Origin: Bordetella genomosp. 11
GTDB taxonomy: Bacteria > Pseudomonadota > Gammaproteobacteria > Burkholderiales > Burkholderiaceae_B
Reading direction: 5' to 3'
NCBI RefSeq assembly: GCF_002261215.1
Contig: NZ_NEVS01000004.1
Location: forward strand, 744,001-808,000
Length of the DNA stretch: 64,000 nucleotides
Notes under the pieces: model-generated
The model's input: only the letters and a program-made list of their open reading frames with translations
What the model was told of the DNA's origin: nothing
Database searches by the model: none
Translations under genes and position numbers: made by a program
In this document: positions 18,030 through 28,034 of the stretch, piece by piece
How the letters are laid out: each line of letters starts with the position of its first letter
Position numbering within the stretch: position 1 is the stretch's first letter

Positions 18030-18338
18030 CGATTCCTCCGTTCCTGCCGTCGCACTTGTGACGGTCGCGCGAAAGTGTCCCGCATGTTCGATTTGGGCGT
18101 CAAGCGAAAACACTAATACCGATTACCGATGTAACCGGGGTAGCGATATCGGGCCGCGGCGGGTGGCTCCGCATGGATGCCCATCCGGCAGGGAAGAGGC
18201 TCCGCTCGCGTCACGAATGACTTGGTCAGCACGGGCCGTGCCCGGGAGCGTGGGCGGGCGGTTCCGGGAAGGGCGGGAGCCGGACACGGGTACGGCGTTT
18301 GCATCGGCAGGGGCTCCACGAACGACAAGGAGCTTGCC
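18030..18338. other. Divergent intergenic region
   Basis: About 309 GC-rich bases separate the leftward kaiC-like gene from the rightward glycine-zipper lipoprotein gene. I see no recognisable gene, RNA or strong operator in it, only the ribosome-binding sites at either edge. Confidence 0.4.
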
Positions 18339-18524
18339 ATGACTCGACTTCGTAGAATCGCGGCGCTGGCACTGGCCATGTGTCTACCCATGATGGGCGG
18401 CTGCACCCTGGGCGGAGCGGCGGCCGGGGGCGTGATAGGCCATGAAACCACGCATAGCACGGCCGGTACGGTGGGCGGCGCGGTGGTCGGCGGTGTGATT
18501 GGCCACGAAATCGGCAAGGACTAA
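18339..18524 (+). CDS. Small glycine-zipper lipoprotein
   Basis: A 61-residue predicted lipoprotein. The signal peptide ends in a lipobox MMGGC, with Cys22 as the lipidation site. The mature part is a glycine zipper (GGAAAGGVIGHETTHSTAGTVGGAVV and so on, about residues 24-58) as in SlyB/Rcs-type and other outer-membrane-anchored 2TM domain proteins. AAGGAG precedes the ATG. The GGVIGHE motif occurs twice, which points to an internal duplication. Confidence 0.85.
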   Translation: MTRLRRIAALALAMCLPMMGGCTLGGAAAGGVIGHETTHSTAGTVGGAVVGGVIGHEIGKD

Positions 18525-19101
18525 TACTTACAGGCACATCCCGCCGGGGTGCATACGGGTTATGTGCCGTGGCGGTGTCCCGGTCAAACGGGCGATATAT
18601 TCGCCGCCCGGCGGCCGGGACTCCCACCAACGCACGAGTCGCGGGGGACGGAAGGCGCGCCGGTGCTAGGACATCGATACGTGCGCTTTTGGTTGGCTTC
18701 GGATACGGCCGATGGCCGGGAGGCCGGCGCCCGACCCGGCCGGAAGTAATGCTCACCCATGCGTTCCTTGCTTGCCAGCTGCCCGCCGCGATGTTGAAGC
18801 GGGCGCTGCGCTTATGCAAAAGGTGCCATCCGGGGCGGTCACGCCTGCGCGAGCGTGTCGCGCGGCTTTCGTTCGCGCGTCAAGACTGCTTGCATTTGAA
18901 AGCTTTCGCAGCCTTGGCGAAGCTCCTCCTGCGGTGCGATATTTACGGTCGCGTGTTTGGCGCATTCAGTTTTTGGCGGGACCGGCGCACTGGACGGGGT
19001 AGGCGTCGGTATTTCTGGCATGGGTAGGGGAAGGGCTCAGCAGGTCGCCCACGCATTCCTGCGCCATGCCGCTTGCCCCTTAAGATGTTCGGAGCGAGCC
19101 C
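18525..19101. other. Intergenic region without a supported gene
   Basis: About 580 bases. Open frames exist but are rich in Arg/Cys/Trp and look like chance frames in GC-rich DNA. I see no terminator, RNA gene or clear repeat. Only the promoter region for the small gene at 19102 is expected here. Confidence 0.4.
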
Positions 19102-19317
19102 ATGATCCAGTACAAGAACTTTGTTATCGAATGCGGGGTGGAAGCGTCGAAGAACGGGTGCTATCAGGCGCGTATCTTCATCTCCATGCTGGAAGGCGGA
19201 GACCCGGTGAACGGCTTTGCCTTCCCCCCATACCCAGGCGCTTCCATACCGACCGAAAGCCTGGCGCGCAAAGACGCCGAACAATGGGCGCGCGAGTGGA
19301 TCGATGAAAACTTTTAG
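19102..19317 (+). CDS. Small hypothetical protein (71 aa)
   Basis: A 71-residue soluble protein of unknown function, acidic at its C-terminus, with a plausible alpha/beta order: MIQYKNFVIECGVE, then CYQARIFISML, and a final helix ESLARKDAEQWAREWIDENF. The ATG follows GGAGCGAGCCC. Its stop overlaps the stop of the convergent lipoprotein gene by a few bases. The balanced composition and ribosome-binding site argue that it is real. Confidence 0.7.
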   Translation: MIQYKNFVIECGVEASKNGCYQARIFISMLEGGDPVNGFAFPPYPGASIPTESLARKDAEQWAREWIDENF

Positions 19318-19694
19318 CGGGCTGGCGTCTGGCCGCTCTTGCCGTCCTGTCCCTGCTCGTTGTTCTTGGGCTGAGGGATGGGGTCGCAGTTGAAGGTGAC
19401 GTAGGTTTCCGCGCGCATCAAGCCGGTCGCATGATTGGACGAGACGTCGGGGTGGGTCATTTTCAGGCCCTGCGACGTGCAATAGTCCCTGGCGTGATCC
19501 AGCGTCTGGCTTTTGAGCTGGACCCATGAAGTCGTCAGGCCGCCGGAACGGGCCGTCACGGTGTATTGGCCGGGTTGCCCCGTGGGAATGATCGGGCCGG
19601 TCGTGGCGGCGCATCCCGCCAGCATGGCAAGGCCGCCCGAGACGAGGGCGGCGCCCATGGCGCGCCATCCCCAGGGGGAAATACGAAAAGGCAT
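19314..19694 (-). CDS. Putative lipoprotein
   Basis: A 126-residue predicted lipoprotein. The signal peptide (residues 1-27) ends in lipobox LAGC with Cys28. The mature domain has two further cysteines (YCTSQG and NCDPIP), probably a disulfide, and a Gln/Asn/Gly-rich tail. The start at 19694 is preceded by GGAGGATTC, a strong site, which rules out the longer form from 19733. Function unknown; it resembles small Bordetella surface lipoproteins of no assigned role. Confidence 0.8.
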   Translation of the reverse strand: MPFRISPWGWRAMGAALVSGGLAMLAGCAATTGPIIPTGQPGQYTVTARSGGLTTSWVQLKSQTLDHARDYCTSQGLKMTHPDVSSNHATGLMRAETYVTFNCDPIPQPKNNEQGQDGKSGQTPAR

Positions 19695-19733
19695 GAATCC
19701 TCCGCTGCTGCGTGTGGGCGCTATTTTATGCAT

Positions 19734-20543
19734 TCAATAAGGACCTTGCTGCGCGCCGGCGGGCACGGCCGGCCTTCCGCGATCGAATTGCGCGGCAAGC
19801 GATTCGGCGGCGCGCGCGAGCAGGGTGGCATCGATCCCGACGGCGACGAAGGTCGCGCCCAGGGCCAGGTAATGCTTGGCCCGGACGGGATCGGTATGCA
19901 GAATACCGGCTGATTTGCCCGAGGCGACGATACGGCGAATGGCGTCGTCGATGGCCGATGTGACGTCGGGATGCCCAGGGTTGTCGAGATGGCCCATGTT
20001 GGCCGACAGATCGGCCGGCCCGATGAACACGCCATCCACACCGTCGATTTCGAGTATCCGGTCGAGTTCGGCCAGGCCGGCGGGCGTTTCTATCTGCAGC
20101 AGGACGCACATTTCGTCGTTGGCGCGCGCGAGGTAACGCGGTATGCGATTCCAGCGGGACGAGCGGGCCAGCGCGCTGCCCACGCCACGGATGCCCGCCG
20201 GCGGATAACGGACCGCGGCAACGGCGGCGGCGGCTTCCTCGGCCGACTGGATCATCGGAATCAGCAGATTCTGGGCGCCTATGTCCAGGATCTGCTTGAT
20301 GCGAACGAAATCATTCCAAGGAGGGCGGACGACCGGCGCCACAGGATAGGCCGCCACGGATTGCAACTGGGCGAGCATGGTCCGCAGTTCGTTGGGCGCG
20401 TGTTCGCCGTCGATGACCAGGCAGTCGAAGCCGGCGCCGGCGCAGATCTCGGCCGTGTACGGGTGGGTCAGCGCGGCCCACAGGGCAATCTGAGGCTTGC
20501 CCGCGCGCAGCGCCCGCTTGAAGGAATTGGTCAGGATATCCAT
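19734..20543 (-). CDS. HpcH/HpaI family aldolase (2,4-dihydroxyhept-2-ene-1,7-dioate aldolase-like)
   Basis: A 269-residue class II pyruvate aldolase. Motifs are [11 protein letters not shown] near residue 45, PVVRPPWND near 75, [10 protein letters not shown] near 150 (metal-binding Glu), and the signature [15 protein letters not shown] near 172 (metal-binding Asp). It splits 4-hydroxy-2-oxo acids into pyruvate and an aldehyde. It could serve the hydratase pathway at 2428-5348 but is not in that operon. A Met eight codons upstream (20567) is an alternative start. Confidence 0.9.
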   Translation of the reverse strand: MDILTNSFKRALRAGKPQIALWAALTHPYTAEICAGAGFDCLVIDGEHAPNELRTMLAQLQSVAAYPVAPVVRPPWNDFVRIKQILDIGAQNLLIPMIQSAEEAAAAVAAVRYPPAGIRGVGSALARSSRWNRIPRYLARANDEMCVLLQIETPAGLAELDRILEIDGVDGVFIGPADLSANMGHLDNPGHPDVTSAIDDAIRRIVASGKSAGILHTDPVRAKHYLALGATFVAVGIDATLLARAAESLAAQFDRGRPAVPAGAQQGPY

Positions 20544-20633
20544 GCGTGGCCTTGGTATGTCGTCCATGTGGGGGAGGGAAGAGATGGACGATAATAGGGC
20601 ATTCCGCCGGCATGGCGGTATGGAGGCAGCCGC

Positions 20634-20855
20634 ATGGCTTTGCATCAATTCAAACAGGGCGAGCTGGCTTACTGGCTGGGGGTCATCGCGGACAAGGGCG
20701 GCGCGGCCGAACCGGTCCCGCAGCGTTTCATCGACGCGTTGCTGATCCTGCGCTGCATCGAAATCGACGGATCCGGGGCCCCTGTCCTGACGGACAAGGG
20801 GCGGCTCTCGCTGCACATGGAATCGGCCCCGGCGGGGCCGTATTCCGCATCATGA
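20634..20855 (+). CDS. Small hypothetical protein (73 aa)
   Basis: A 73-residue protein with a likely helix-turn-helix-like run ([16 protein letters not shown], then [16 protein letters not shown]). I do not recognise a family. It ends inside the start of the AGE-family gene (ATGA overlap), so the two are cotranslated, and it diverges from the HpaI-type aldolase. The tight coupling suggests it is real and works with, or regulates, the epimerase. Confidence 0.6.
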   Translation: MALHQFKQGELAYWLGVIADKGGAAEPVPQRFIDALLILRCIEIDGSGAPVLTDKGRLSLHMESAPAGPYSAS

Positions 20856-21976
20856 CGACCGCCCGAAACGGGCAGGGCGGCGCGCTGGCGGGCATCGTCG
20901 CTCAATTGCGGACGCACTATGACGAGGTCGTGCTGCCGCTGTGGCTGACCCGGGGGTTCAACGCCGCGCTAGGGCTGCCTTTCGAATCCCTGAGCAGCGT
21001 CGACGGCCAACCCTTGCCGCCGCAGCGCTATCGCACGATGGCATGCGCGCGCCAGCTGTTCGTGTTTTCCCTGGGCGGCGCGGCAGCGCTGTCGGCGCAT
21101 GCCGAACGGCTGTTCGAATCCTTGCGGCACCGCTTTCGCCATCCGGCGGGCGGCTGGGTCTACAGCATCGGCCCGGACGCGGCGCCGCTGGAAACCCACC
21201 ACGATTTGTACACCTATGCCTTCGTGGTCTTTGCCTGTGCGGCGTATTACCGTCGTTCGGGCGATCCGCGCGCCTTGCAGACGCTGGCTGAAACGGTATC
21301 GCTGGTGGAATCGCGCTTCGGCAAGGCAGGGGGACTTTATCTTGCGCAGTTGGACGGCGACGGGGTGACCCCGCGGCAAGGACCGCTGCAGAATCCGATC
21401 ATGCACCTGACCGAAGCTTATCTGGCGGCGCGCGGACTGGCAGACACGGCGTGGTACGAGGATGCGCTGCGCCGCATCGCCGATGGCGTCTCCATGCACT
21501 TCATGGACGCCGCCACGCAATGCATCTGTGAGCTGCCCGCGCGCGAGACGGGCAACCGCATCGAGCCCGGGCATCAGTTCGAATGGTATGCGCTGGTGCA
21601 GGGCGCGCCGGACGTCTTCCCGGACACCAGGCTGGCCGGATCGGTCCCGCAGGCGATGGACTACGCAAGGCGCCATGGGGTCGAGCCCGAAGTCCAGGCC
21701 GTGTGTGCCAGCCTGGACTTGCGCGGGACGGTCACCGATGCGACCCAGCGGATATGGGCACAGACGGAATACGCCCGCTCCCTGGCGATGCGTGGGGACG
21801 ATGCGTCCCTGCACGATCTGGAGCGGCAGTTGCGCCGGTTCCGCGACCGATTCCTGCATGCCGGCGGGTGGTACGAATGCCTGGACGCGGGCGGCGGCGT
21901 GGCCCGCGCGGACATGCCGTCGACCACCCCGTACCATCTGGCCGCATGCTACGCGGCGCTGCCAGGGGCGACGTAG
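20852..21976 (+). CDS. AGE family epimerase/isomerase (N-acylglucosamine 2-epimerase-like)
   Basis: A 374-residue (alpha/alpha)6-barrel sugar epimerase or aldose-ketose isomerase. Typical marks are the RTMACARQLFVFS helix, HHDLYTYAFVVFA, NPIMHLTEAYLAA and EPGHQFEWYALV, which carries the active-site His and Glu residues. The family includes N-acylglucosamine 2-epimerase, mannose isomerase and YihS; sequence alone does not separate these. It overlaps the preceding small gene by 4 bases and has no sugar-kinase or transporter neighbour. Confidence 0.85.
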   Translation: MTTARNGQGGALAGIVAQLRTHYDEVVLPLWLTRGFNAALGLPFESLSSVDGQPLPPQRYRTMACARQLFVFSLGGAAALSAHAERLFESLRHRFRHPAGGWVYSIGPDAAPLETHHDLYTYAFVVFACAAYYRRSGDPRALQTLAETVSLVESRFGKAGGLYLAQLDGDGVTPRQGPLQNPIMHLTEAYLAARGLADTAWYEDALRRIADGVSMHFMDAATQCICELPARETGNRIEPGHQFEWYALVQGAPDVFPDTRLAGSVPQAMDYARRHGVEPEVQAVCASLDLRGTVTDATQRIWAQTEYARSLAMRGDDASLHDLERQLRRFRDRFLHAGGWYECLDAGGGVARADMPSTTPYHLAACYAALPGAT

Positions 21977-22102
21977 GCCCTTCGGCAGGGTCTATGCGTC
22001 CCTTTATGTATCATTTTATTCGGTTTTCTTGCGAAATATTTGGATTTCTGCGATGCTGCGCGCCAACGCCGGACGGCCCGGTCTCCATAGAGGAGCGCAG
22101 CG

Positions 22103-22348
22103 ATGAGTCCCAAATCCATCGACGGCTACACCGTATACGCGTATTCCATTCCGCCGCAGGGGCGCGAGCCGGCGCGGGCCTTCATGGAAACGCGCAGGGA
22201 AGGCGCCGAGGAAGAACCCCAAACTTTTGAAATCTACCTGTCACGCCGTTTCCGCAGCGGCGTGGAAGCGATGTCCGCCGCGCGCAATGCGCTGGCGGCC
22301 GTGCGAGCCGTGGACGAAAACGGGATTCCCGACCATTTGCCTGAATAA
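22103..22348 (+). CDS. Small hypothetical protein (81 aa)
   Basis: An 81-residue protein rich in charged residues, with a beta-like start (SIDGYTVYAYSIPPQ) and a helical C-terminal half (SGVEAMSAARNALAAVRAVDE). No known domain is apparent. GGAGCGCAGCG precedes the ATG. It converges on the molybdenum hydroxylase operon, and the two share the hairpin at 22347-22374. Confidence 0.65.
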   Translation: MSPKSIDGYTVYAYSIPPQGREPARAFMETRREGAEEEPQTFEIYLSRRFRSGVEAMSAARNALAAVRAVDENGIPDHLPE

Positions 22349-22374
22349 AAAAGCGGCGCCCTGTCGGGCGCCGC
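22347..22374 (-). terminator. Intrinsic terminator of the molybdenum hydroxylase operon
   Basis: A 9-bp GC-only stem (GCGGCGCCC / GGGCGCCGC) with a TGTC loop is followed on the minus strand by TTTTTT. It lies 15 bases beyond the stop of the large subunit gene. Read rightward it is preceded by AAAAAA, so it may also slow transcription from the 81-residue gene. Confidence 0.92.
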
Positions 22375-22388
22375 CGGTGCGTCACGGA

Positions 22389-24704
22389 TCAGGCTGAATG
22401 CAGTTGATCGCCAATGGGCAGCGTGCGGATGCGCGTGCCGGTGGCCGCGAAAATGGCATTGCACAGCGCCGGGGCGAAGGGTGGCAGGAAGGGTTCGCCG
22501 ACCCCGCCCAGGGGCATGTCATAGCCATGAGGGACCAGATGGACGCGGATATCCATGTTGGCCTCCGGCATGCGGGCGACCTGGTATTGGTGGAAATTGG
22601 TCTGCTCCGTTTGCCCTTGCTTGAACGTAATGGCTCCTTGCGTGGCCAGGCTCAAGCCCATGATGCAGGCGCCTTCGGCTTGCGAGCGGATACGGTCGGG
22701 CTGGACCTGCGGTCCGCAGTCCCCGGCGATGTCCACGCGCTTGACGCTGACCTGGCCATCCTTGCCCACGGCCACCTCCACCACCATGGCGACGTAGGTG
22801 ACGAAGCTATAGGCATAGGCCAGGCCCAGGCCATGGCCGGGCGGGAGCTTGCGGCTGCCCCAGCCGGCTTCGCGGGCCGCCAGTTCGATCACCCGGCGGA
22901 GACGGCCCGTATCCACGGGGTAAAGATCGGGCGACTCCCCATAGTTGGTGTTGTCCGAAAGCGCCCGCGGCGACACCTTGCGTGGCGGGCCGATCAGTTC
23001 CAGCAGGAAGTCGCGGTGGTCCCGCCCGGCCTCATGCGCCATCTCGGCGATAAAGGACTGCACGGCGAAGGCGTGCGGAATGTTCGATACGGAGCGAAAC
23101 CAGCCGATGCGCGTATGGGCCTCCGTTGCCGGCGCCTCGACCCGCATGTTGCGGATATCGAAGGGCTGGTTGACGGCGGACATGTTCAGCTCGGAAGGCT
23201 GCTCGCCCTTCGCCTGCAGTGAGAAAGTCGAGGCGATGGGCGGCGCGGCGCTGCGATGCAGCCAGGCCACCACCTTGCCGCTGGCATCCAGGCCGCCTTC
23301 CAGGTGTTCGTACGAGACCGTGTGGAAGTAGTCGTTGCGAATGTCGTCTTCGCGGGTCCAGGTGACCTTCACCGGTTTGCCGTCCATGGCTTGCGACAGC
23401 AGGGCGGCTTCGGCGGCGAAGTCCGGCTTGGACTTGCGGCCGAAGCCGCCGCCCAGCAGGGTGACATTGACCATGACGTCCGCGGGCTTGACCTTCAGGT
23501 GCTCGGCGACGATCTCGGCGGTGGCCTGCGGGGCCTGCACACAGGCCCAGACCTCGCATTTGCCGTCCTGGATGCGCGCCACGGCGGCGGGCGGCTCCAT
23601 GGTGGCGTGCGCCAGATGGGGCAGGTAGTACTCGGCTCGCACCCGCTTGGCGGCGGAGGCCAGCGCCGCCATCGCGTCGCCGTCGTTGCGCGCCACCTTG
23701 CCGGGCTTTTGGACCAGATCGCGCAGCTGGGCCTTGTAGGCATCGGAATCGTAGCTGCCGTTGGGGCCGTCGTCCCACTCGATCTGCAGGGCCTGGCGGC
23801 CCTTGATGGCGGCCCAGGTGTTGGTGGCGATGACGGCAATGCCGCCCAGCGGATGGAATTGGGCGGGCAGCGGCGTAGGGGCGATCTCCACGACCTTGAC
23901 CACGCCCGGTACCTTCAGGGTGGCGTCGGCGTTGTAGTGCCTGACCTTGCCGCCCAGCACGCCCGGCCGCGCGATGACGGCGTACATCATGCCGTCCAGC
24001 CGCGTGTCGATGCCATAGTGCGTGTTGCCCGTGGCGATATCGCGGCCATCGACGTTGCGCACGTCGGGCTTGCCGATATAGCGGAACTGCGCCGGCGATT
24101 TCAGGCGCACCGCATCACCCTTGGGCACGGGCATGCCGGCGGCGGCCTGCGCCAGTTCGCCGTATCCCAGTTTGCGGCCGGTCTTCGCGTGCTCGACCTG
24201 ATGACCGCGCGCGTGGACTTCGCTTACCGGAACGTTCCACTGTTTGGCGGCGGCCGCTTCCAGCATGCCGCGCGCGGCCGCGCCGACGCGCCGCATGGGC
24301 GTGAAGAAATGACGTGTGCTGCGCGAGCCGTCGGTATTCTGGTTGCCGTATTTCTGCTGGTCGCCGGGAGCCTGCACGACGCGGACATGGGCCCAGTCCG
24401 CCTCCATCTCGTCGGCGATGACCACCGGCAGGCCGGTGCGCACGCCCTGGCCCATTTCGGGGCGCAGCGCCATGATGGTGACGATGCCGTCGGTGCCCAC
24501 GTGAACGAAAACAGTGGGGTCGTCGACGGCGCCGCCGGGGAAGCCGTCCACGCCGTACTTGCCGGCGTCGGCTGCCAGTACGTCGCCGGACCAGCCGCCT
24601 ATCAAGGCAAGGCCGGCGGCCATGCCGGCGGCCTTCAGCAGCGCGCGGCGCTGCGGCGACAAAGGCGTTGCCTGCGGGACGGCGAAGCGGGGATGCGCGC
24701 TCAT
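22389..24704 (-). CDS. Molybdopterin-dependent aldehyde/isoquinoline oxidoreductase large subunit (IorB-like)
   Basis: A 771-residue molybdenum hydroxylase large subunit of the xanthine dehydrogenase family, IorB/IsoB type. The N-terminus has a Tat-like signal (QRRALLK then a hydrophobic stretch), so export with its small subunit is likely. The molybdopterin motifs are [16 protein letters not shown] near residue 375 and the C-terminal [20 protein letters not shown] with the conserved catalytic Glu. It hydroxylates aldehydes or N-heterocycles with water as oxygen source. The start overlaps the small-subunit stop (ATGA). No FAD subunit is present, as expected for this subgroup. Confidence 0.93.
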   Translation of the reverse strand: MSAHPRFAVPQATPLSPQRRALLKAAGMAAGLALIGGWSGDVLAADAGKYGVDGFPGGAVDDPTVFVHVGTDGIVTIMALRPEMGQGVRTGLPVVIADEMEADWAHVRVVQAPGDQQKYGNQNTDGSRSTRHFFTPMRRVGAAARGMLEAAAAKQWNVPVSEVHARGHQVEHAKTGRKLGYGELAQAAAGMPVPKGDAVRLKSPAQFRYIGKPDVRNVDGRDIATGNTHYGIDTRLDGMMYAVIARPGVLGGKVRHYNADATLKVPGVVKVVEIAPTPLPAQFHPLGGIAVIATNTWAAIKGRQALQIEWDDGPNGSYDSDAYKAQLRDLVQKPGKVARNDGDAMAALASAAKRVRAEYYLPHLAHATMEPPAAVARIQDGKCEVWACVQAPQATAEIVAEHLKVKPADVMVNVTLLGGGFGRKSKPDFAAEAALLSQAMDGKPVKVTWTREDDIRNDYFHTVSYEHLEGGLDASGKVVAWLHRSAAPPIASTFSLQAKGEQPSELNMSAVNQPFDIRNMRVEAPATEAHTRIGWFRSVSNIPHAFAVQSFIAEMAHEAGRDHRDFLLELIGPPRKVSPRALSDNTNYGESPDLYPVDTGRLRRVIELAAREAGWGSRKLPPGHGLGLAYAYSFVTYVAMVVEVAVGKDGQVSVKRVDIAGDCGPQVQPDRIRSQAEGACIMGLSLATQGAITFKQGQTEQTNFHQYQVARMPEANMDIRVHLVPHGYDMPLGGVGEPFLPPFAPALCNAIFAATGTRIRTLPIGDQLHSA

Positions 24705-25246
24705 AGGACGTCCCTCCCTGCAGCCGGTTCCTGGTCCGCAAGGGCCAGCGCACGGTCTTCGACGGACTGCGCGGACGCATGGGCGTGCGCCGCCGGGCCG
24801 CCGGCGGCCTGCTTGATCGCGGCGCGGATGCGGGTGTAGGTGCCGCAGCGGCAGATGTTGCCGCTCATGGCGCTGTCGATATCGGCATCGCTGGGCGCCG
24901 GGGTGGTCTTCAGCAGGGCGGTGGCCGACATGATCTGGCCGCTCTGGCAGTAGCCGCATTGCGGCACGCCGATGGCGACCCAGGCATCCTGGACCTTCTT
25001 GCCGACGGCGTCGGCGCCTATGCCTTCGATGGTGGTGATCTGCTTGCCGACGGCCGATGAGATCGGCGTGACACAGGAGCGGATGGGCGTGCCGTCCAGG
25101 TGCACCGTACAGGCGCCGCACAACGCCATGCCGCAGCCGAATTTGGTGCCGGTCAGGCCCACGACGTCGCGCAGGGTCCAGAGGATGGGCGTGTCGTCGG
25201 GGACATCGACGTTATGCTGTTTGCCGTTGATCGTCAGTGTTGCCAT
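24701..25246 (-). CDS. (2Fe-2S)-binding small subunit of molybdenum hydroxylase (IorA-like)
   Basis: A 181-residue ferredoxin-type subunit. The plant-type cluster is in [11 protein letters not shown] (about residues 38-48) with the fourth Cys in RSC; the C-terminal helical domain carries the second cluster, CGYCQSGQ near 97 and CRCGTY near 132. About 30 residues of Ala/His-rich tail extend beyond the usual domain. It passes electrons from the molybdenum subunit to an outside acceptor, often a cytochrome c. It is first in the operon, 48 bases from the divergent MocA-like gene. Confidence 0.95.
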   Translation of the reverse strand: MATLTINGKQHNVDVPDDTPILWTLRDVVGLTGTKFGCGMALCGACTVHLDGTPIRSCVTPISSAVGKQITTIEGIGADAVGKKVQDAWVAIGVPQCGYCQSGQIMSATALLKTTPAPSDADIDSAMSGNICRCGTYTRIRAAIKQAAGGPAAHAHASAQSVEDRALALADQEPAAGRDVL

Positions 25247-25294
25247 GGATGATGGGCCTCACGATGTGTGACGCACCTCGATAGAGGCGCGTGG

Positions 25295-26035
25295 ATGAAC
25301 GAACTGGATGAGTACACTAGCCGGATGAGCATAGTACCGATCGATCGCCGTGGAAACCGGTGTTTGGGAATTTTGCTGGCGGCGGGCCGGGGTGAGCGGT
25401 TCCGTGCGTCCTCGGGACATGGCGAGGCTGACAAACTGCTGTCGGTGTTGCCCGATGGGCGCACCGTGGCGCAGGCATCGGCGCAGGCGCTGCGACAGGT
25501 CTTTCCCGTGGTCGTCGCGGTGGTGCGGCCGGGCGCGCCGGCGCTGGCGCGTACCCTGCAGTCCGCGGGTTGCGTCGTGCTGGAGGCAGCCGATGCCGCG
25601 CGCGGCATGGGCGCCAGCCTGGCCTGCGCGGCGCGCGAATTGATGCGGACGGGGGGCGGTGCGGGCGCCGCGATGGATGGCCATTCCGGCGCTGGCGAAC
25701 AGGCCGACGATGCCAGGGTGACGGCGGCCGGTACTGCCCAGGATGCGCCGGCCCCGCACGGCTGCGTGGTCGCACTGGCCGATATGCCTTGGATCATGTC
25801 CGATACATTGCTGGCGCTGCGCGATGCGGCACTGTCGCATCGCATCGCGGCGCCGGTATACGGCGGTCGCCGTGGCCATCCCGTGGCTTTCGCGTGGGAC
25901 TTGCTGCCGGAGCTGGCGGCACTGGACGGCGACGAAGGCGCGCGCGCGCTGCTGCGGCGCCATGGCGTGTACGAGATGCCATGCGCGGATCCCGGGGTGC
26001 TGCGCGACGTCGATACCATCGACGATCTGCCCTAG
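25295..26035 (+). CDS. NTP transferase domain protein, MocA-like molybdenum cofactor cytidylyltransferase
   Basis: A 246-residue nucleotidyltransferase. The N-terminal LGILLAAGRGERF loop and DKLLSVL substrate motif (about residues 25-55), ADMPWI near 165 and GRRGHPVAF near 187 match MobA/MocA proteins. These attach CMP or GMP to molybdopterin. Divergence from the IorAB-type operon strongly suggests that it makes the cytosine-dinucleotide cofactor for that enzyme. An insert of about 30 residues rich in Gly/Ala lies near residues 115-150. An alternative start is 25325. Confidence 0.85.
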   Translation: MNELDEYTSRMSIVPIDRRGNRCLGILLAAGRGERFRASSGHGEADKLLSVLPDGRTVAQASAQALRQVFPVVVAVVRPGAPALARTLQSAGCVVLEAADAARGMGASLACAARELMRTGGGAGAAMDGHSGAGEQADDARVTAAGTAQDAPAPHGCVVALADMPWIMSDTLLALRDAALSHRIAAPVYGGRRGHPVAFAWDLLPELAALDGDEGARALLRRHGVYEMPCADPGVLRDVDTIDDLP

Positions 26036-26047
26036 GCAGGCAGTCCG

Positions 26048-27895
26048 TCAGGCGGCGGGCTGCGTATCGGCGTCCGCGTCCTGGTCGCTTTCCGCGCGCG
26101 CGGCACTGCGCTGCTGTCGATGCCACATGCCGGCATAGATACCGTCACGCGCCAGCAGCGCGGCATGCGTGCCGCGCTCGACGACACGCCCGTCGTCCAG
26201 CACGATGATTTCGTCCGCGTCCACGATGGTGGATAGCCGATGCGCGATGATCAGCGTGGTGCGGCCCAGGCTGACTTCGCGCAGATTGGCCTGGATTTCG
26301 CGTTCGGTATGCGTGTCCAGCGCGCTGGTCGCTTCGTCGAACACGAACAGCGCGGGCCGCTTCAGCAGGGTGCGGGCGATGGCGACGCGCTGCTTTTCGC
26401 CACCGGACAGCTTCAGGCCGCGCTCGCCCACCACGGTGTCGTAGCCGTCCGGCATATGCATCACCAGGGTATGGACATGCGCCATGCGCGCGGCCGCTTC
26501 GACTTCGGCGTCGCTGGCGCCCGGACGTCCGTATGCGATGTTGTAGCGGATGGTGTCGTTGAAAAGCACGGTGTCCTGCGGCACGATGCCGATGGCGGCG
26601 CGCACGCTGGCCTGCGTGACCTGGCGGATGTCCTGCCCGTCGATCAGGATGGCGCCGCCGCCGACGTCGTAGAAGCGGAACAGCAGCCGGGCCAGCGTCG
26701 ACTTGCCGGCGCCCGACGGGCCCACCACCGCCAGCGTTTTGCCGGCGGGGATGGTGAAGTCCACGCCTTTCAGGATGGCGCGCCGCTGGTCGTAGCCGAA
26801 GGTCACGCCACGAAACTCCACCTGTCCTCCCTGCACCCGCAAGGGCAGGGCGCCCGGCGGGTCCTGGATTTCGCGGTCCTCGCCCATCAGTTCGAACATG
26901 CGCTCCATATCGATCAGCGATTGCTTGACCTCGCGATAAATGAAGCCGAAGAAACTGAGCGGATCGTACAGCTGCAGCAGGTAGGTGTTGACGAGAACGA
27001 AGTCTCCGAGCGTGTATTTGCCGAGCGTGATGCCGCGCGCCGCCATCCACATGACCAGCGTCAGGCCGACCGAGATAATCACCGCCTGGCCGATATTGAG
27101 CAGCGACAGGCTGACCTGGCTGCTGACGGCCGCGCGCTGGTACTGCTTGAGCGAGACGTCATAGCGCCGCGCTTCGTGCTCCTCGTTGCCGAAGTACTTG
27201 ACCGTTTCGTAGTTCAGCAGGCTTTCGACGGCCTTGGTGTTGGCCTCGGAGTCGGTTTCGTTCATGCGCCGGCGGAACTTCGTGCGCCACTCCGTGATCG
27301 CTAGCGTATACGCCAGGTACAACACCACGGTCACCGCCGTCGCCAGCGCCAGCCACACGTCGAACATGCGCCAAAGCAGCACGCACACCAGCGCGATTTC
27401 GAACAGCGTCGGCAACACATTGAACAGCAGGTACTGCAGCAGCGTCTGGATGCCGCGCGTGCCGCGTTCGATCGCGCGCGTCAGGCCGCCGGTGTGGCGG
27501 CCCAGATGAAAGCGCAGCGCCAGCGCGTGCAGGTGGCGGAAGACCTGCAGGCCGACTTCGCGCACGGCATGCTGGCCGACCCGCGCGAAGACGGCGTCGC
27601 GCAGTTCGGAGAACAGCAGCGACAGAATGCGTGCCGCCCCATAGGCCAGGATCAACCCGACCGGCAGCGCGGCGGCGCCGTTCGCGGTGCCGTGGTTGAG
27701 CGCATCGATGGCCGATTTGTAGAGAATGGGGATATAGACCGTGGCGGCCTTGGCGAGGAATAGGCAGATGACAGCCAGAATGACGCGCAGCTTCAGGTCT
27801 TTGCGGCCCTCGGGCCACAGGTAGGGGCCGAGCGCGCGCAGCGTGGCGATGCTGCCGCGCGGTGTGAGGGCGGGGGGCGAGGTCGGGGAAGGCAT
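26048..27895 (-). CDS. ABC exporter, ATP-binding and permease domains fused (Atm1/HMT1 type)
   Basis: A 615-residue half-transporter: a six-helix membrane domain (about residues 30-330) and an ATPase domain. Walker A is GPSGAGKST, the signature LSGGEKQRVAIARTLL, Walker B LFVFDEATSALD, and the switch His lies in IIAHRLSTI. The membrane domain matches the Atm1 family of glutathione-polysulfide/iron-sulfur precursor exporters. The start at 27895 avoids an upstream stretch without a site. It ends 12 bases from the convergent MocA-like gene. Confidence 0.92.
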   Translation of the reverse strand: MPSPTSPPALTPRGSIATLRALGPYLWPEGRKDLKLRVILAVICLFLAKAATVYIPILYKSAIDALNHGTANGAAALPVGLILAYGAARILSLLFSELRDAVFARVGQHAVREVGLQVFRHLHALALRFHLGRHTGGLTRAIERGTRGIQTLLQYLLFNVLPTLFEIALVCVLLWRMFDVWLALATAVTVVLYLAYTLAITEWRTKFRRRMNETDSEANTKAVESLLNYETVKYFGNEEHEARRYDVSLKQYQRAAVSSQVSLSLLNIGQAVIISVGLTLVMWMAARGITLGKYTLGDFVLVNTYLLQLYDPLSFFGFIYREVKQSLIDMERMFELMGEDREIQDPPGALPLRVQGGQVEFRGVTFGYDQRRAILKGVDFTIPAGKTLAVVGPSGAGKSTLARLLFRFYDVGGGAILIDGQDIRQVTQASVRAAIGIVPQDTVLFNDTIRYNIAYGRPGASDAEVEAAARMAHVHTLVMHMPDGYDTVVGERGLKLSGGEKQRVAIARTLLKRPALFVFDEATSALDTHTEREIQANLREVSLGRTTLIIAHRLSTIVDADEIIVLDDGRVVERGTHAALLARDGIYAGMWHRQQRSAARAESDQDADADTQPAA

Positions 27896-28034
27896 GGGAT
27901 GCCGGCAAGGCAGCGATGAGGAAGCTGCCATTATCGTCCAACGGCACTATGATGCGATTCGTTCCCGTACGACGGATAACCCTGTGCGCCTCGCAGGTAT
28001 ATGCGGGTGGCGGCGCCGCGATTGGAGTGAAGCG

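Noticed and set aside
18569..19027. A 152-codon frame in the gap before the 71-residue gene
   Set aside because: It is rich in Arg, Cys and Trp with no domain and no start signal, typical of chance frames in GC-rich DNA.
20852..21976. The AGE-family protein as the isomerase (YihS-like) that would complete a sulfo-sugar route with the kinase and aldolase
   Set aside because: It is about 21 kb away in another unit on the other strand, and AGE sequences do not reveal the substrate. The link is possible but unsupported.
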